Assembly (NCBI GenBank): GCA_036365455.1
Contig: JAWQUS010000022.1
Coordinates: 6,262,001-6,326,000 of the forward strand
Source: Macrosoma leucophasiata
Lineage: Eukaryota; Arthropoda; Insecta; Lepidoptera; Hedylidae
Direction of reading: 5' to 3'
DNA length: 64,000 nucleotides
Shown: positions 63,781 to 64,000 of the stretch, piece by piece
Layout of the letters: each line of letters opens with the position of its first letter
How positions within the stretch are numbered: position 1 is the first letter of the stretch
Notes under the pieces: model-generated
What the model saw: the letters and a program-made list of their open reading frames with translations, nothing else
Databases searched by the model: none
Told to the model about the DNA's origin: nothing
Position numbers and translations under genes: made by a program

Positions 63781-64000
63781 CTGAAAGATAATTGCCTTCA
63801 TTAAAAATGTGTACATAATTATTATTATCTAAGTAGAATAAGTAGGTATGCTCAGGGAATGCAAAATCCGATTTTTCACGTATCTGGTTTATTAGGTTAC
63901 ATAAATTAAAATTCGGAGATTCAATTTATAAAAAGTTTTTTAGTTTTTTCTTTTTTATGCTTCTTTTCGATAGAACGCGTAGTTTTTTAAGACATTGTGA
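63781..64000 (-). other. intron of FAR gene 2 up to the window edge
   Basis: AT-rich sequence upstream of the penultimate FAR2 exon; no further exon is recognised before base 64000. Confidence 0.5.

Noticed and set aside
1..64000. CRISPR arrays, bacterial operons, riboswitches or prophage
   Set aside because: The window is eukaryotic by its introns, retroelements and polyadenylation signals; the tandem arrays have degenerate units without regular spacers.

Overview
The window looks like nuclear DNA from a lepidopteran insect. Its genes are split into short exons by AT-rich introns, one of them is an insect-type fatty acyl-CoA reductase (FAR), and the rest is dense in transposon families: Helitrons ending in CTAG before T, hAT-type and other MITEs, mariner, jockey/RTE-type LINEs and tRNA-derived SINEs. 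The order was inferred from this content and not from any database match. All exon models were built by eye from frame, splice-site phase and protein-family motifs.

Layout: (1) 1-3300, a mariner fragment, a MITE and a short Helitron. (2) 3314-7013 (+), a five-exon gene for a 350-residue protein with two LIM domains. (3) 7200-13120, a composite of long terminal inverted repeats (TIRs) enclosing a 5'-truncated LINE (RT on the minus strand), tandem repeats and small repeats. (4) 14473-22279 (+), a six-exon gene for a 252-residue four-helix membrane protein resembling the arthropod pasiflora/tetraspan septate-junction family, with two DRE-like promoter motifs upstream. (5) 22280-35590, a 13-kb desert without host genes, made of hAT-like elements, a decayed Helitron with a helicase pseudogene, a 71-bp minisatellite and several foldback elements. 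(6) 35657-58306 (+), a ten-exon FAR gene (about 509 residues) whose introns are loaded with nested transposons. (7) 60995-63780 (-), the last two exons of a second FAR gene, tail to tail with the first and running off the right edge.

The two FAR genes are an inverted duplicate: their last two exons have identical lengths (181 and 364 bp) and share an unusual GTTCGT splice donor. FARs reduce fatty acyl-CoA to fatty alcohols for waxes, cuticle lipids or, in moths, pheromones. No functional link between the LIM, tetraspan and FAR genes is evident beyond adjacency.

The repeat fraction is informative because many copies keep target-site duplications (TSDs). A roughly 220-bp family (called family A here) has seven copies flanked by 7-bp duplications, three hAT-like families keep 8-bp duplications, and several insertions are nested in a readable order.
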